A stretch of DNA of 64,000 nucleotides from Akanthomyces muscarius (lineage: Eukaryota > Ascomycota > Sordariomycetes > Hypocreales > Cordycipitaceae). Every line of letters begins with the position of its first letter. The first letter of the stretch is position 1. Positions 23,761-34,588 of this stretch are shown here, one piece after another. The stretch is from NCBI RefSeq assembly GCF_028009165.1, contig NW_026611618.1:620001-684000 (forward strand). The letters run 5' to 3'. A program made the translations under genes and the position numbers. Below the pieces are notes generated by a model. That model was not told the origin of the DNA. It made no database searches and was given only the letters and a program-made list of their open reading frames with translations.

Positions 23761-24970
23761 GGAATTTAAACTAGAGTGTGTAGTATTATGAGATTTATAA
23801 TAGATTAGTATATAGTATTATAATTTATAAATATAAATAACTATTACCTTAGCTCTTTTATGCCTATATGTTTTGTTTTTATAATACTATCCTCCTAAAT
23901 TATAACTATTTTATAGTATTCCCTAAATAAAAATACTAAACTAATCTAATAGTGTTAGTATTAGTGCTTTTAAGTAAGGATATCTAGCTGTTTCTAGGTA
24001 GGTATAGGTTAGGTAGTCTTATAGTCTTTTATAGTCTTAATTATTAAGTGTTCTAATATAAAGCTAAGAGAGCACTTTATATAACCCTATAAGACTATAA
24101 CTAAAGACTAAAGTCTGCCTTATTATCTCCTCCCTAGCTATTACGCTAGAAGTGATTTAATAACGCCTTAAGGCGTAGCTACTAGAGAATATAATTTCCT
24201 TTTACTAGATAAGGGCGTGGTAGAGTAATAGCTTAATATGTCACGGTAGGATATTTACTTTATGGTTTGGCACTAAGTAAGTTGCTTCTACTAAGTAGGC
24301 TTAGGATCTTAATTGCTAGTAATAAGTATAAGGAGAAGGTTTATAGCTAGTTAGGAAGAAGTAAGGAAGGCTAAGCGTATATCTTCACCTAGTGTTAAAA
24401 GTATTTAATCTATAAGGCTATATTAGCTTTAAGGTCTTAAATTTCTAGTAGATAAAGAACCTATATTAGTATACCTACCTTAATTTATCTCTACTCTCTC
24501 CTTATTAATAGTAATATCTCCTCCTTAAGGACTTTTCTAATAGTAGTAGCTTAGTATGTCCTAATTATAGAGGATTTTATAGCTATAAGACAGATATTAT
24601 ATTATTTACCCCTATTATTTACCTACTAAGTGATAGCTACACTTAAATTCTGTCCTTAGCTTATAGTCTTTATTTAAGTTAAGCTATAAATATAGATAGA
24701 AGTCCTTATTAGTAACACTAATAAGGATGAATTTTATAACTATATATAAGTAGTATAACTACTATTAGGTATATAGTTATAAGCTCTAAGTATTAAGTAT
24801 AAATCTTTTAAGTATAAACTAGTATTTAAATAATATAAAGTAATATTTTAATAAGGAAGATTATTACTAATTCTCCTAAGTAAGGTTAGGTGTAGAAATA
24901 GATATAGATATCCTAGCCTTATTATATCTAAAAGCTAATAAATAATAATAGTAGAGGTAGTAGAATCTAA

Positions 24971-25372
24971 TATTACGAACGATGGGAAGTGACGTAAGGC
25001 GACCGGGGAAGCGGCCTAAGAGGACGACCTTATGGCGCCTATAGGCTCCCCGATCGGGCCTTATAGTTATATGACCTCACTGGATCACTAGAGTGAGTAA
25101 GCTAGTAAGCTATAAGGGGATTATAGGAGTAAGTAAGCTAGTAATCTAAGGAAAAGTAATAAAGAGGTAAACTATTATATAAAGGAAGGACTATAGCTAG
25201 TCTAGATAGTTTAGATCTCTATTAATTAACCTAAGTAATAGTTTTACTATTAAGAGTTCTACTCTTAATAACTGTTTATAATACTGCTTAACGTGCTACC
25301 TTATAGCTTTCAGCCTAACTTACTCTCTAAGAAACAGACCTACTATAACTTAGTAAATAAGCTATTATTACA
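24971..25372 (+). repeat. 5' LTR of the chromovirus
   Basis: 402 bp, starting TATTACG (ancestral TG changed to TA) and ending TTACA. It pairs with 31,360-31,761. A GC-rich core near 24,984-25,060 is almost identical between the two LTRs, while the flanks differ by C/T and G/A only. Confidence 0.9.
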
Positions 25373-25589
25373 TTTTGATTAATCCTGTTCAGTGAGTTAC
25401 CCTAAAACCTTAAGCAGCTAATATATCTACTATAAGTAGAAGAACCACTAACCCTAGAATAGAGATCTAGTAACTTATAGCTAAGATTGCTAAGCTCGAG
25501 AAGTAGAACCGAAGCCTTCTCTCTCGTACTAATACCCTCTATAAGACTATAGAATAATATAAGAACTAAATTGCTACCTTTAGGATGCC

Positions 25590-26350
25590 TAAAAGGGCCT
25601 AGGCAAATAAACCTAAGTTTCCTAAACCTAAACCGTTTAATAGTTATAAGGGAGATATAAGGAACTTCCTTACCTAAGCCTAAGCTTACCTCTAGGTTAA
25701 TAATAAAACACTTAATACTACTAAGGATAGAATCCTTTATATTAGAAACCTCTTAACTAGGAAAGCTATAGAATAGTGGGAGCCTATGTTGCGGGCGTAC
25801 TTAAAGTACGGCGCTAAAGCCGGTATAGACGTTGTCCACGTCTTTTCAGACTATGAAACCTTTAAGGACTGACTCCTTAGCGCTTTTAGAAACCCTAATG
25901 AATATAAAGAAGCTACTTAATAGCTTACACGTCTCTAGCAAACTAGATCCGCCGCTTACTATATAAGAGAGTTTAAATAGATCGCGGCCAAACTTAACTA
26001 GGGACAGGAAGCTTTAATCGAAATCTTCTACTAAGGCCTTAAAGAAGAAGTTAAAAATAATATCTACTAAGAAGAACGACCTAAACTACTTAACACTTTT
26101 ATTAAGACAGTTATTAAAGTGGATAACTAACTCTATAAATAACGTTAAGAAAAGACAGGTGGACGAAAATTTAATAACTATATAAGGTTTAATAAACCTA
26201 ATATAAGTAAAAACCGATAAACCTCTACTATATATAGACACCACGTTAGACTAATAGAACTTAATACCGTATATAAAGAGAAGGGGAAGACTTACTATAA
26301 TTATAGTAAGACTAGACATTTTGTGAATAAATGTCACGCCCTTAAAAAGA
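25590..26350 (+). pseudogene. gag relic of the chromovirus
   Basis: The frame beginning near 25,590 reads as a retrotransposon capsid with many in-frame stops: a KPFNSYKGDIRNFLT-like opening is followed by a segment ending near AIEXWEPM. At 26,296-26,334 the zinc-knuckle pattern can be read as YNYSKTRHFVNKC. A CX2CX4HX4C motif is expected here, and the first two cysteines and the glycines are lost through G-to-A changes. Confidence 0.75.
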
Positions 26351-27329
26351 AATAATAGAAGCCTGTTAGAGAAGGACGAAAACTTTACGCAGCTAACCGT
26401 GAAGACTTACCTACTTAAAACCTTAGTATAGCAAATAGCGAAGAATACGTCTCTAATACTAAACGATACCTAGAAGCGGACAAACACCGCTTAGTAGACG
26501 ACACTAGTTCGGACGAGGACTAGGACTTTAGAACCTAGCTGGTACCTAAGGAAGAAGATTAGGAACATAGCACTTAGCTACCAACATACACAACCAGGCT
26601 CGACCTAACTAACGCTTTCACGTGTGTTCTATACCCTTAAGGACCTAGTAACCTTATTAGTGTACTATTAATAGAAGAAGGGGACCCCGAACCTACAGCT
26701 ATCGTAATCTATAGCACGGATATTATAGATCCCGCGATACTTATTAAATTACTATACCGACCTATTAGAATAAGTACCGCCTATATCCGACGAAACCCTG
26801 TTATAAGTATATCACATAGGGAACATATAATAATTTTATAGGCCTCTTGCCCACACTATGGATACTAGAGACACCTCTAGAAGAAACTTAAATATAGATG
26901 GTTCCCTAAACTATAGCACACAGGCTAAGGACCCTTTTTAGAGACAGACCTTTGATACTAGAAAATTTAGAGAAGAACCTCTAACACGTTACTTCTTAAA
27001 AAGAATAACGACGTAACTTACTATATTAAGGACAAAAACGCCTACACTATCTAAGCTATAACCTTATGTTATAAGGATAGAGGAAACCGTATAGTAATAA
27101 GAAACTCGCCTAGTCTAAGTTCGATTAATATAACTAGTAAGTAACTAGAACGCTGCCTAAGCTCTAAACAGTTAGAAGACTACTACTAATAATTACGAAA
27201 AAAGGAACGCGAATAAAAGAAGAATTCAGGAAAAGACAGCTATTACTAAACTTTCAACCAATTCCTTAACAGAGATCTAACAGGTCTCTATATACTATAA
27301 ACACTAGTAGTACTATACACCTTATAATT

Positions 27330-30300
27330 ACTATAAAAATTATAGGAAGAAAGATCTAGGTAATAATTAATAGCGGAGTATAAGGAAACTTTATCTTACT
27401 AAATCTTATTAATAAATTATAATTGTCTTAGACTATAAAAGATAAGCCCTACTAACTTATAACTATAAAAGGACATATAGTAAAATTTAGCTAAAAAGTA
27501 GTTAATATAGAAGTAGTGTAACTTCTAATTAATATATAAGGTATAAAACACTATATTTCTTTAGATATTATAGTAATCTTAAAATATAATATTATACTAG
27601 GGATACCCTAGTTATAAGTAAGTAATCCCTAAGTTAACTAGAGAATAGGCTAACTCTAATAGGATCTACTAGGATATAATTATAATAATAAGAGCGGCTT
27701 ATAAGGAGCACCTTAATTAAATTAAGATAGGCCTTTAGGAATATATATAATTACTAGAGAGCTTAAAGCTAGTATAACGGAGATTCCTAAGGAATACTTA
27801 AAGTATAGTAAGCTATTTAGTAGAGAACTAGAAATAAGACTACTAGAGTATTTACACTAAGACTATAAGATTAAGCTCTAGCCTAGTACTAAACTAACGT
27901 TTAATAAGATATATCCCTAGAACCCTATATAAGATAAAGCTCTTAAGGAGTATCTAAACGAGATACTATAAAAGGGATATATATAACTATTAGAGTCCCT
28001 AGTAGGATACCTAATCTTATAGGTACTAAAAAAAAACAGAAAGTTATAACTATATATTAACTATTAGTAACTTAATAAGATTATAATTAAGAACTAATAT
28101 CTATTACTACTTATTATAGAGATATAAGATAAGCTTAGATAAGCTAAGTAGTTTACTACCCTTAACCTAAAAGGAGCTTATAATCTAATTTATATAGCTA
28201 AAAGTTATAAGTAGAAAACCGCCTTTTAAACTATAAGAGAATATTTTAAGTATCTTATAATACTATTTAGCTTTACTAACACACCTATAATATTCTAAAC
28301 TATAATTAATAATATTTTATAAAAATAACTTAATAAATTTATTATTATCTACCTTAATAATATCCTTATATTTTCTAATAACCTTAAGGAATATAAGAAA
28401 TATATATATAAAGTACTATAAACACTATAAGATAATAAGCTCCTTATTAAGGTAGCTAAAAGCAAATTCTATTAACATAAAGTTAAATTCCTAGGATACG
28501 AAATTACACTAGGACAAATTAGGATAAGTCTATCTAAGATTAAAGATATTTAAAACTAGCCTATGTTAACTAATATTAGAGAAGTAAGAGGATTTCTTAG
28601 ATTTATAAACTTCTATTAACGCTTTATCTATAGATTTAGAGAAATTATAATTCCTCTTACTAACCTTATAAAGAAGGATAATAAATTCTAATAGACAGAT
28701 AAAGAAGCCGACGCCTTCTAGAAACTAAAAGAGAAAATCCTAGATAAGCTAGTTCTACTTATAGCTAATCCTAAAAAACCTTTTAAAGTAAAAACTAACA
28801 CTTTTAACTATACACTTAGTGGATAACTTAGATAATAAGATAACGAAGATCGACTCCACCTAGTCGCATTCTTCTCTAAGAAACTTTACAGACTAGAATT
28901 AAACTATAGTATATATAATAAAGAACTTATAGCTATTATTAAAGCCTTTAAGGAATAGAAGTACTACCTAAAAGGAGCAAATTATAAGGTTAAGGTCTAT
29001 ACTAACTATAAGAACCTAACCTCCTTTATAACTATAAAAGATCTAAATAAATAACAGATTAGATAGTATAAAACCCTAATAGATTATAATTTTAAAATTA
29101 TATATCGTAAAGGATCTAAAAATAGAAGGGTAGACGCGCTTAGCTAAAAAGAGGATTTAAAAACAGAACAGTAAGTAGATAACACACCTTTACTACGCTA
29201 AACTAAGGATAAGAACCTTATACTAGGTACCCGAGAAATCAATATAACTTAGTAAGTATAACTAGATGACATCTAGCTACGAAGAATTAAGTCTAGAATC
29301 TAAAACGACCGTCTAACTAACACTTAGAGATCGACCCTATTTCTTATACGAAAAGAAAATAACTACTTTTATAACAATTAACTATATATCCTAACTATAT
29401 TATAAAAACAGCTTATAGAAGAAATACACACACACCTACTATATAGACACTAAGGTGTTATAAAAATAATTAGTTAACTATAAAGATTATATAACTTCCC
29501 TAAAAGCAGGAAGATTATATAAGAAATTATTAAGAAATACAACATTTATAACAAAGTAAAGTTAGCATAATATACACCTTATAGCGAACTATAACCGATA
29601 TTACTACCTAAAAGAGTATAGTAAACTGTTACTATAGACTTTATTATTAAGCTATTAAAGTCTAAAGAACCTATAATAGGAGTACACTATAATAGTATCC
29701 TAGTTATTATTAATAAACTTATAAAGTATGCCTACTATATTCCTTATATAGAATCTAGCGATACTAAAGACTTAGTGTATATATTTTTTAAAATAGTTAT
29801 TACTTAATATAGATTACTAATAAAACTTATATTAAATTATAATAAATTATTTATATTAAACTTCTAGAAATACCTTATAGAGATAATAAAGATTAAGTAA
29901 AGCTTATCTACAGCATTCCACCTACAGTTAGATAGTCAGACTAAGATTCTAAACTAAGTACTAGAATAATACCTATAAAGCTATATTAACTACTAATAAG
30001 ATGATTAGGTAGAGTGGCTACTACTCGTATAATAGGCTTATAATAGCTCCGAAATTAACAATATAAAAATATCACTATTTAGAGTAAATTATAGATTTAA
30101 CCCTATTATTAAAACATATATAATACAGAACGTGAATATACTAGTAGCTATAGCGTATATAATAATAATTATAGACATATAAAAACACTTATAATAAGAA
30201 TAGATATTTTTATAAAACTGTATAAAATACTATATAGATAAAAAGAGATTATTAGTACTAATCCTAAAGGAGGGATATAAAGTCTACCTTATATATAAAA

Positions 30301-30720
30301 ACATTAAAATAAAACGACTTAGTAATAAACTTAACTAAAAGAAAATTAAACTATTCCTTATTAAACGAAAAATATTAAATACTAACTATAAGCTATTATT
30401 ACCTAATAGAATAAGGATCTATCCTATATTTTATATCTTACTACTTAAGAAAGTACTAGACGATATTATAGTCACTATAGATATTATTATAGAAAATAAC
30501 GATACGTATAAAATCGAATAAATACTTAAGGTATAAGGAAACTATAAGAAACACGAATATCTTATTAAATAGAAAGGATACCTAAACTCTAAAAACACCT
30601 AAGAACCTATAAGGAACTTTACGAATTGCTTAGACCTACTAAAGGGCTTTTACTAGCAGTTAGTAAGGGGCCTAGCTTAGGAATCTCACCTAGACCGAAC
30701 TATAACCAGTTAGGCTTGTT
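27330..30720 (+). pseudogene. pol relic of the chromovirus (PR-RT-RH-IN-chromodomain)
   Basis: The blocks read in order. Protease has INSG at 27,366-27,377 and IILGIPXL near 27,595-27,615. Reverse transcriptase has IYLNNILIFS near 28,347-28,376. RNase H has LVAFFSKKL near 28,860-28,890 followed by a [13 protein letters not shown] segment. Integrase has HRHxGV-type residues near 29,440-29,460 and a KRVxxTVTxDFIIK segment near 29,610-29,650. The C-terminal chromodomain lies near 30,490-30,630. Stops are scattered at former Trp and Gln codons throughout, so no protein can be made. Confidence 0.85.
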
Positions 30721-31359
30721 AGGGACACCTAACACCTATAAATTATAAATAACCCACTATTTATAAGAACCTAGGGCAGGAAGGATATTATCCTCCTTAT
30801 CTAACTCTTATATACCCCGCTTGAATAGCTTCTAGCTTTTATTCTTTACTAGACGACAAGTTTTGCGGATCCGCGTTAAACGATTTATAGCCTAAGATAG
30901 TTAAACCTACAGTTTAACTAAACACTCCTTAGCCTTTTCCTTAGCGTTATCTAGTTTCTTCTATTATGTAAGTAAATATAAAACTATAAAAACAAATTAG
31001 TAAAGAAATATATAACTAAAGGGAGAATAAAACCTATAAAAAGATACTACTAGTATACTATTATAGGAGTGACTATAATAGATACACTCCTTATAATAAG
31101 TCTTACTATTAGTAAGACGATACTTTAACTAATAGTTAAAATAATAAGTATATAGTATCTTAGCGTCTTAACTGTAAAGAGCGATAAAGGACCTTAGGGT
31201 GTCTTACTTATTAGACTTTTAGGAGTGAGGTTTTTCTATACGACCTAACATATTATTAGTATATAATAATAAAGGAGGGAAGTTCTACGTACCTACTAAA
31301 CGAATAGCTAGAATAGGATTAGTAGCTTTAAGGATAAAACTAATAGAGGAGGAGTATTA

Positions 31360-31761
31360 TGTTATAAACGATAGGAAGTGACGTAAGGCGACCGGGGAAG
31401 CGGCCTAAGAGGACGACCTTATGGCGCCTATAGGCTCCCTAATCGGGCCTTATAGTTACGTGACCTTACTAGATTACTAGAGTGAGTGAGCTAGTAAGCT
31501 ATAAGGGGATTATAGGAGCGAGTGAGCTAGTAATCTAAGGAAAAGTAATAAAGAGGTAAACTATTATATAAAGGAAGGACTATAGCTAGTCTAGATAGTT
31601 TAGATCTCTATTAATCAACCTAAGTAATAGTTTCACTATTAAGAGTTCTACTCTTAACGACCGTTTATAATACTACTTAACGTGCTACCCTGCAGCTTTC
31701 AGCCTAACTTACTCTCTAAGAAACAGACCTACTGTGACTTAGTAAATAAGCCATCGTTATA
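31360..31761 (+). repeat. 3' LTR of the chromovirus
   Basis: 402 bp, starting TGTTATAAACG and ending CGTTATA (ancestral CA changed to TA). It is immediately followed by the TCTAA target duplication. It keeps some CA/TG sites lost in the 5' LTR and the reverse, which shows that the two LTRs mutated independently after insertion. Confidence 0.9.
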
Positions 31762-31766
31762 TCTAA

Positions 31767-32510
31767 CTACTAGAAGGAAATATTATATTTTAAAAGGGTT
31801 AGATAATAATCTATATTAAAGTAAAATAATAGACTGCCTTATTAGTATACTAATCTTTAAGGAGGTAGTAAAATAAGTATCTTAGGGATTATTCCTATAC
31901 CTTCCTTTTATATTATAGTTTATAAGGAGAGGCTACTTATATAACTAATAGCTAGCTATTTAAATATAAGTATCTAAGAATATATTAAATTTAAAATTAA
32001 AGTAGTTAAGTTTTATATAGAGATAGCTATAAGAGATAATATTATCTTTACTTAATATAGTAATAAGTAATATAAGAAAGAATAGACATATAATTTAATC
32101 TACCTTATATATAAAGCTTTTCTTAATAGAAGATTTAATTAGATAATAATAGAAATAAGGCTTTCTTAGTTTTAGTAGAGTAGAAAGTAGTAATAGTATA
32201 TATATATATACTTATATAGTATATATATATTAGTACTACCTATAAGTTACTATTATAGTTTTAACTACTCTGCCCTTATAGTAGAGTAGAGGTGTGTCTT
32301 TATTTAGTTTTAGCTTAATATAGGAAGGGAAGGGGAAGCTTAGTGAGTTACTTAGTCTCAGTAGGGAGCTTAGGTGCTGGCTCGGGTGCTAGCTCGGGTG
32401 CTGGCTCGGGATGTAGTTTAGTGGGGCGTCACTAAGGCTCACCTTATAGCAGCGCCGCTCAGGTTCCTGTCCTAGAAAGGAAACTGGGGAAGGCAGTTTT
32501 GCGGTGTGGT
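31767..32510. other. AT-rich tail of block 1 and junction to the chitinase locus
   Basis: AT-rich sequence with an alternating TA microsatellite near 32,198-32,230, followed by a short GC-rich transition. At about 32,370-32,411 a 12-bp unit (gtgctggctcgg) is repeated about three times. No gene is seen; the 3' part of the chitinase gene would be expected here but is missing. Confidence 0.55.
32370..32411 (+). repeat. Short tandem repeat, 12-bp unit, about three copies
   Basis: Three consecutive near-identical units of gtgct(g/a)gctcgg at the junction between the AT-rich block and the truncated chitinase. Possibly a breakpoint scar. Confidence 0.6.
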
Positions 32511-32537
32511 TATGGCTGTTAATAGAGTAAGTTAGCC

Positions 32538-33849
32538 TCAGAAAATTATAATTGCCCTGGGAACACTCACTAAGTCAAGCGCCGAGTCAATTTCTGTCAA
32601 ATTTGTATGGGCCAGGATATGGTTTCCGATTGGATTATTACCGTCCCAAACACCATGGATATCGTAGCTCATCAGGTTGATCCAGTCGACGTAGGCTTCC
32701 ATCTCCTTAACACGGAAGTGGCGTAGATACCAATATGATGACGGAGCGGTGAAAGTGACAATATAATCGTGTCCGCTGGCACTGATGGCTGCCCTGAGCT
32801 CTTTCAACAACACGACGTACTTGACAGGATCAGCATCAGTTCCTCCGCGATCATCTGCCCCAGGGTACTCCCAGTCTAGAGAATTTGTTAGCCATGCACT
32901 TCTCAATAGGTATGGCAACTAGCCGAAATCTGTATTTTGCGTTAGCTTGTGTTCTGGTCTTCTGCGACACGGGTTCCAGCTTACCGACACCGTCATAGCC
33001 ATACTCCGACAAAAATCCCAAAAGGTTTTTAATGAATGTAGCTCGGCTATTCTCGGTCGCGACAACTTGCGAAAATCGGTTTTGCCAGGGACCAGGATCA
33101 TTAAAGGTCCATCCGCCTAATGCAATCGAGATTTTCAGTGCGGGATTGCGAGCCTTGACATTGCCCATGTTACGATATAGATCATCACTAATACCGTCCA
33201 TGTTGGTGATTCGAAAATCTTCACTGATGTATCCGAAGGCAACGTTGAGATGAGTCAGTAATTCGACGGGGATCTCGTCAAGGCCCATCCGTCCACACGG
33301 ATGCTGTGAGTTCCAACTTTCCCAGTAACCGATTACGCGAGTTCGCACATCGTTACCCGAGCCGCCCGGGGGCTTGGGCTGGTTGCAGTTGGATTGACAA
33401 CCAGGAGCGCAAAACTCGGCGGTGGTACCGCAAAAGCCAAACTCGGAGCAACAGACGTTGAGGGGGCAGGTTTTGCCCTGAGGCGAGGCATACAGTCCAC
33501 ACTCTGCCTTGGCATCACAGTTGGACTGACAGCCCGTGCCGCAGAAATCTGGACTGTAGCCACACCAGCCAGACTTGCCACAGCATGCCTTGTTCTTGCA
33601 AGGGCGATCGGGGCCACACGTGTGGTCATCCTGACCAGGTTTGTCTGCGGCAGCCGCATCCAGCCCCTGGAGTCCCAAGCGGCTGGCACTCGTCTTAGAC
33701 ACGCTATTCTGCGCATGGGTTTCATTAAGGTGTGTATTGTTTTGAGCAAGTGAATGAGTGTTATTATTAACAAAGGAATGGGCAAAAGAAAGTTGAGTAG
33801 CTGCGATGGCAAGTAGCCTGGCAACCTGCGTAAAACTGCGGGGAGCCAT
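32538..33849 (-). CDS. Truncated GH18 chitinase with two CBM18 modules (class V, subgroup-C type)
   Basis: Reads from ATG 33,849. There is a signal peptide (about residues 1-25), then two cysteine-rich chitin-binding CBM18 modules (about 76-111, CGKSGWCGYSPDFCGTGC, and 117-155, CSEFGFCGTTAEFCAPGC), then a GH18 domain from about 170 (RVIGYWESW; ISIALGGW is the SxGG block). An intron with GTAAGC start, CTAAC branch and TAG end fits 32,876-32,984. After it come WEYPGADDRGG and the INLMSYDIHGVWDG block. As spliced, the active site reads DGVDWE, two residues shorter than the canonical DxxDxDxE. Similarity stops near 32,571 at a possible second intron (32,516-32,570) or at a stop at 32,538, leaving about 390-400 residues where this family usually exceeds 1,000. 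Secreted; would hydrolyse chitin if active. It is probably a pseudogene eroded from the transposon side. Confidence 0.75.
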
Positions 33850-34588
33850 GGCAACGAGGTTATGGTGCAGTGCAGCCTTGACTGTACCAGACTCAGTCAG
33901 GGCAGTGGCACACGTACTTATTGAATATATTTTCGCGGGTTTGCATCTCCCTGGCCGAATACCTTGCTCTTACATATCCATCCACACCCATGCAAGATGC
34001 GAGGAAAGAAAACACCCCTGCCAGTTTCTCAGCCTAACGGCATTCCCGGTATGCTCCAAACCGGAAGTTCCGCCCCCCCCCCCCCCCCCCCCCTTCGGCC
34101 GCCCGCAATTAAACCGTGCACATCGAGCCCCGGCCGCCGCCACAATGACCCCAGTCCCTGTAGTACTTCCCTTCGAGGCTGAGGCTAGGAGAGTCATTCG
34201 TGTAATGTCTAGGTGTTAGTCCATTGTTGGCAAGTTTTCGGGGACTCGGCAATGGCATATTTCATGGCTGAACCCTGTATTCGAAGGGGCGATCGTCGCA
34301 TTGTATCCCGAAAAGGCAAAAACCAGGAGTTTCTGCGCCACATATCACCTCTTTTGGTGGTAGCCTTGCGTCGCGAGACTAAGATATTGGGCGCCGTGTA
34401 TAACCTCTTTTGGCAATGCGGCCGAGCCTTTGCATGCTACCCCCATAAGCCGATCGCCTAAACCCGAAAACCCCGAAACTGGCCATTCCCTCCCGATACG
34501 AGATGCAAGCTGCCGAGCATAAACAAAACAGTCAACCTACTTCTTCTGTTCATACTTGTTCATCGTTGATTATACTCGCAACGCAACC
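33850..34588. promoter_or_regulatory. Shared divergent promoter region, chitinase / LysM gene
   Basis: The 739-bp interval between two head-to-head genes must hold both promoters. It contains an uninterrupted run of 21 cytosines (34,073-34,093) followed by GC-rich sequence, and an AT-rich tattgaatatat element at 33,919-33,930 about 75 bp upstream of the chitinase start that could act as its TATA box. No gene is supported inside. Co-regulation of chitinase and LysM partners is inferred from the arrangement. Confidence 0.5.
34073..34093 (+). repeat. Homopolymer C tract (21 C)
   Basis: Pure C run in the divergent promoter region. Its length is likely to vary between isolates and may be misread by sequencing. 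Confidence 0.9.

Larger units (their letters stand above)
10250..24970. repeat. AT-rich RIP-like block 1 (left part), no intact genes
   Basis: From about 10,250 the sequence switches to AT-rich DNA dominated by TA, with CA and TG dinucleotides scarce, the footprint expected when CpA is converted to TpA on both strands. No credible gene exists; open frames above 60 codons are nearly absent. Where a former coding frame can be traced (for example 15,860-16,530), stops fall at places where TGG or CAG would be expected. Inside are a solo LTR at 16,889-17,116, copies of an unidentified repeat near 14.5, 16.3 and 23.5 kb, and a less-mutated island at 14,571-15,090. I did not identify the remaining elements. 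Confidence 0.8.
24971..31761 (+). mobile_element. Complete but RIP-inactivated Ty3/gypsy chromovirus
   Basis: A 6.8-kb element bounded by 402-bp LTRs (24,971-25,372 and 31,360-31,761) and flanked by a perfect TCTAA duplication (24,966-24,970 and 31,762-31,766). Traceable in order are: gag with a former CCHC knuckle (26,296-26,334), aspartic protease, reverse transcriptase, RNase H, integrase, and a C-terminal chromodomain relic near 30,490-30,630 (EYLIK-stop-KGY). The order protease-RT-RNaseH-integrase defines Ty3/gypsy, and the chromodomain defines chromoviruses. Key residues are changed by G-to-A or C-to-T: protease DSG reads NSG (27,369-27,377), the RT box reads YLNN in place of YLDD (28,350-28,361), and many Trp/Gln codons are stops. 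LTR differences are essentially all transitions. Confidence 0.92.

Noticed and set aside
25373..25400. Primer-binding site of the chromovirus
   Set aside because: The sequence just after the 5' LTR should hold it, but RIP changes prevent a confident match to a tRNA end.
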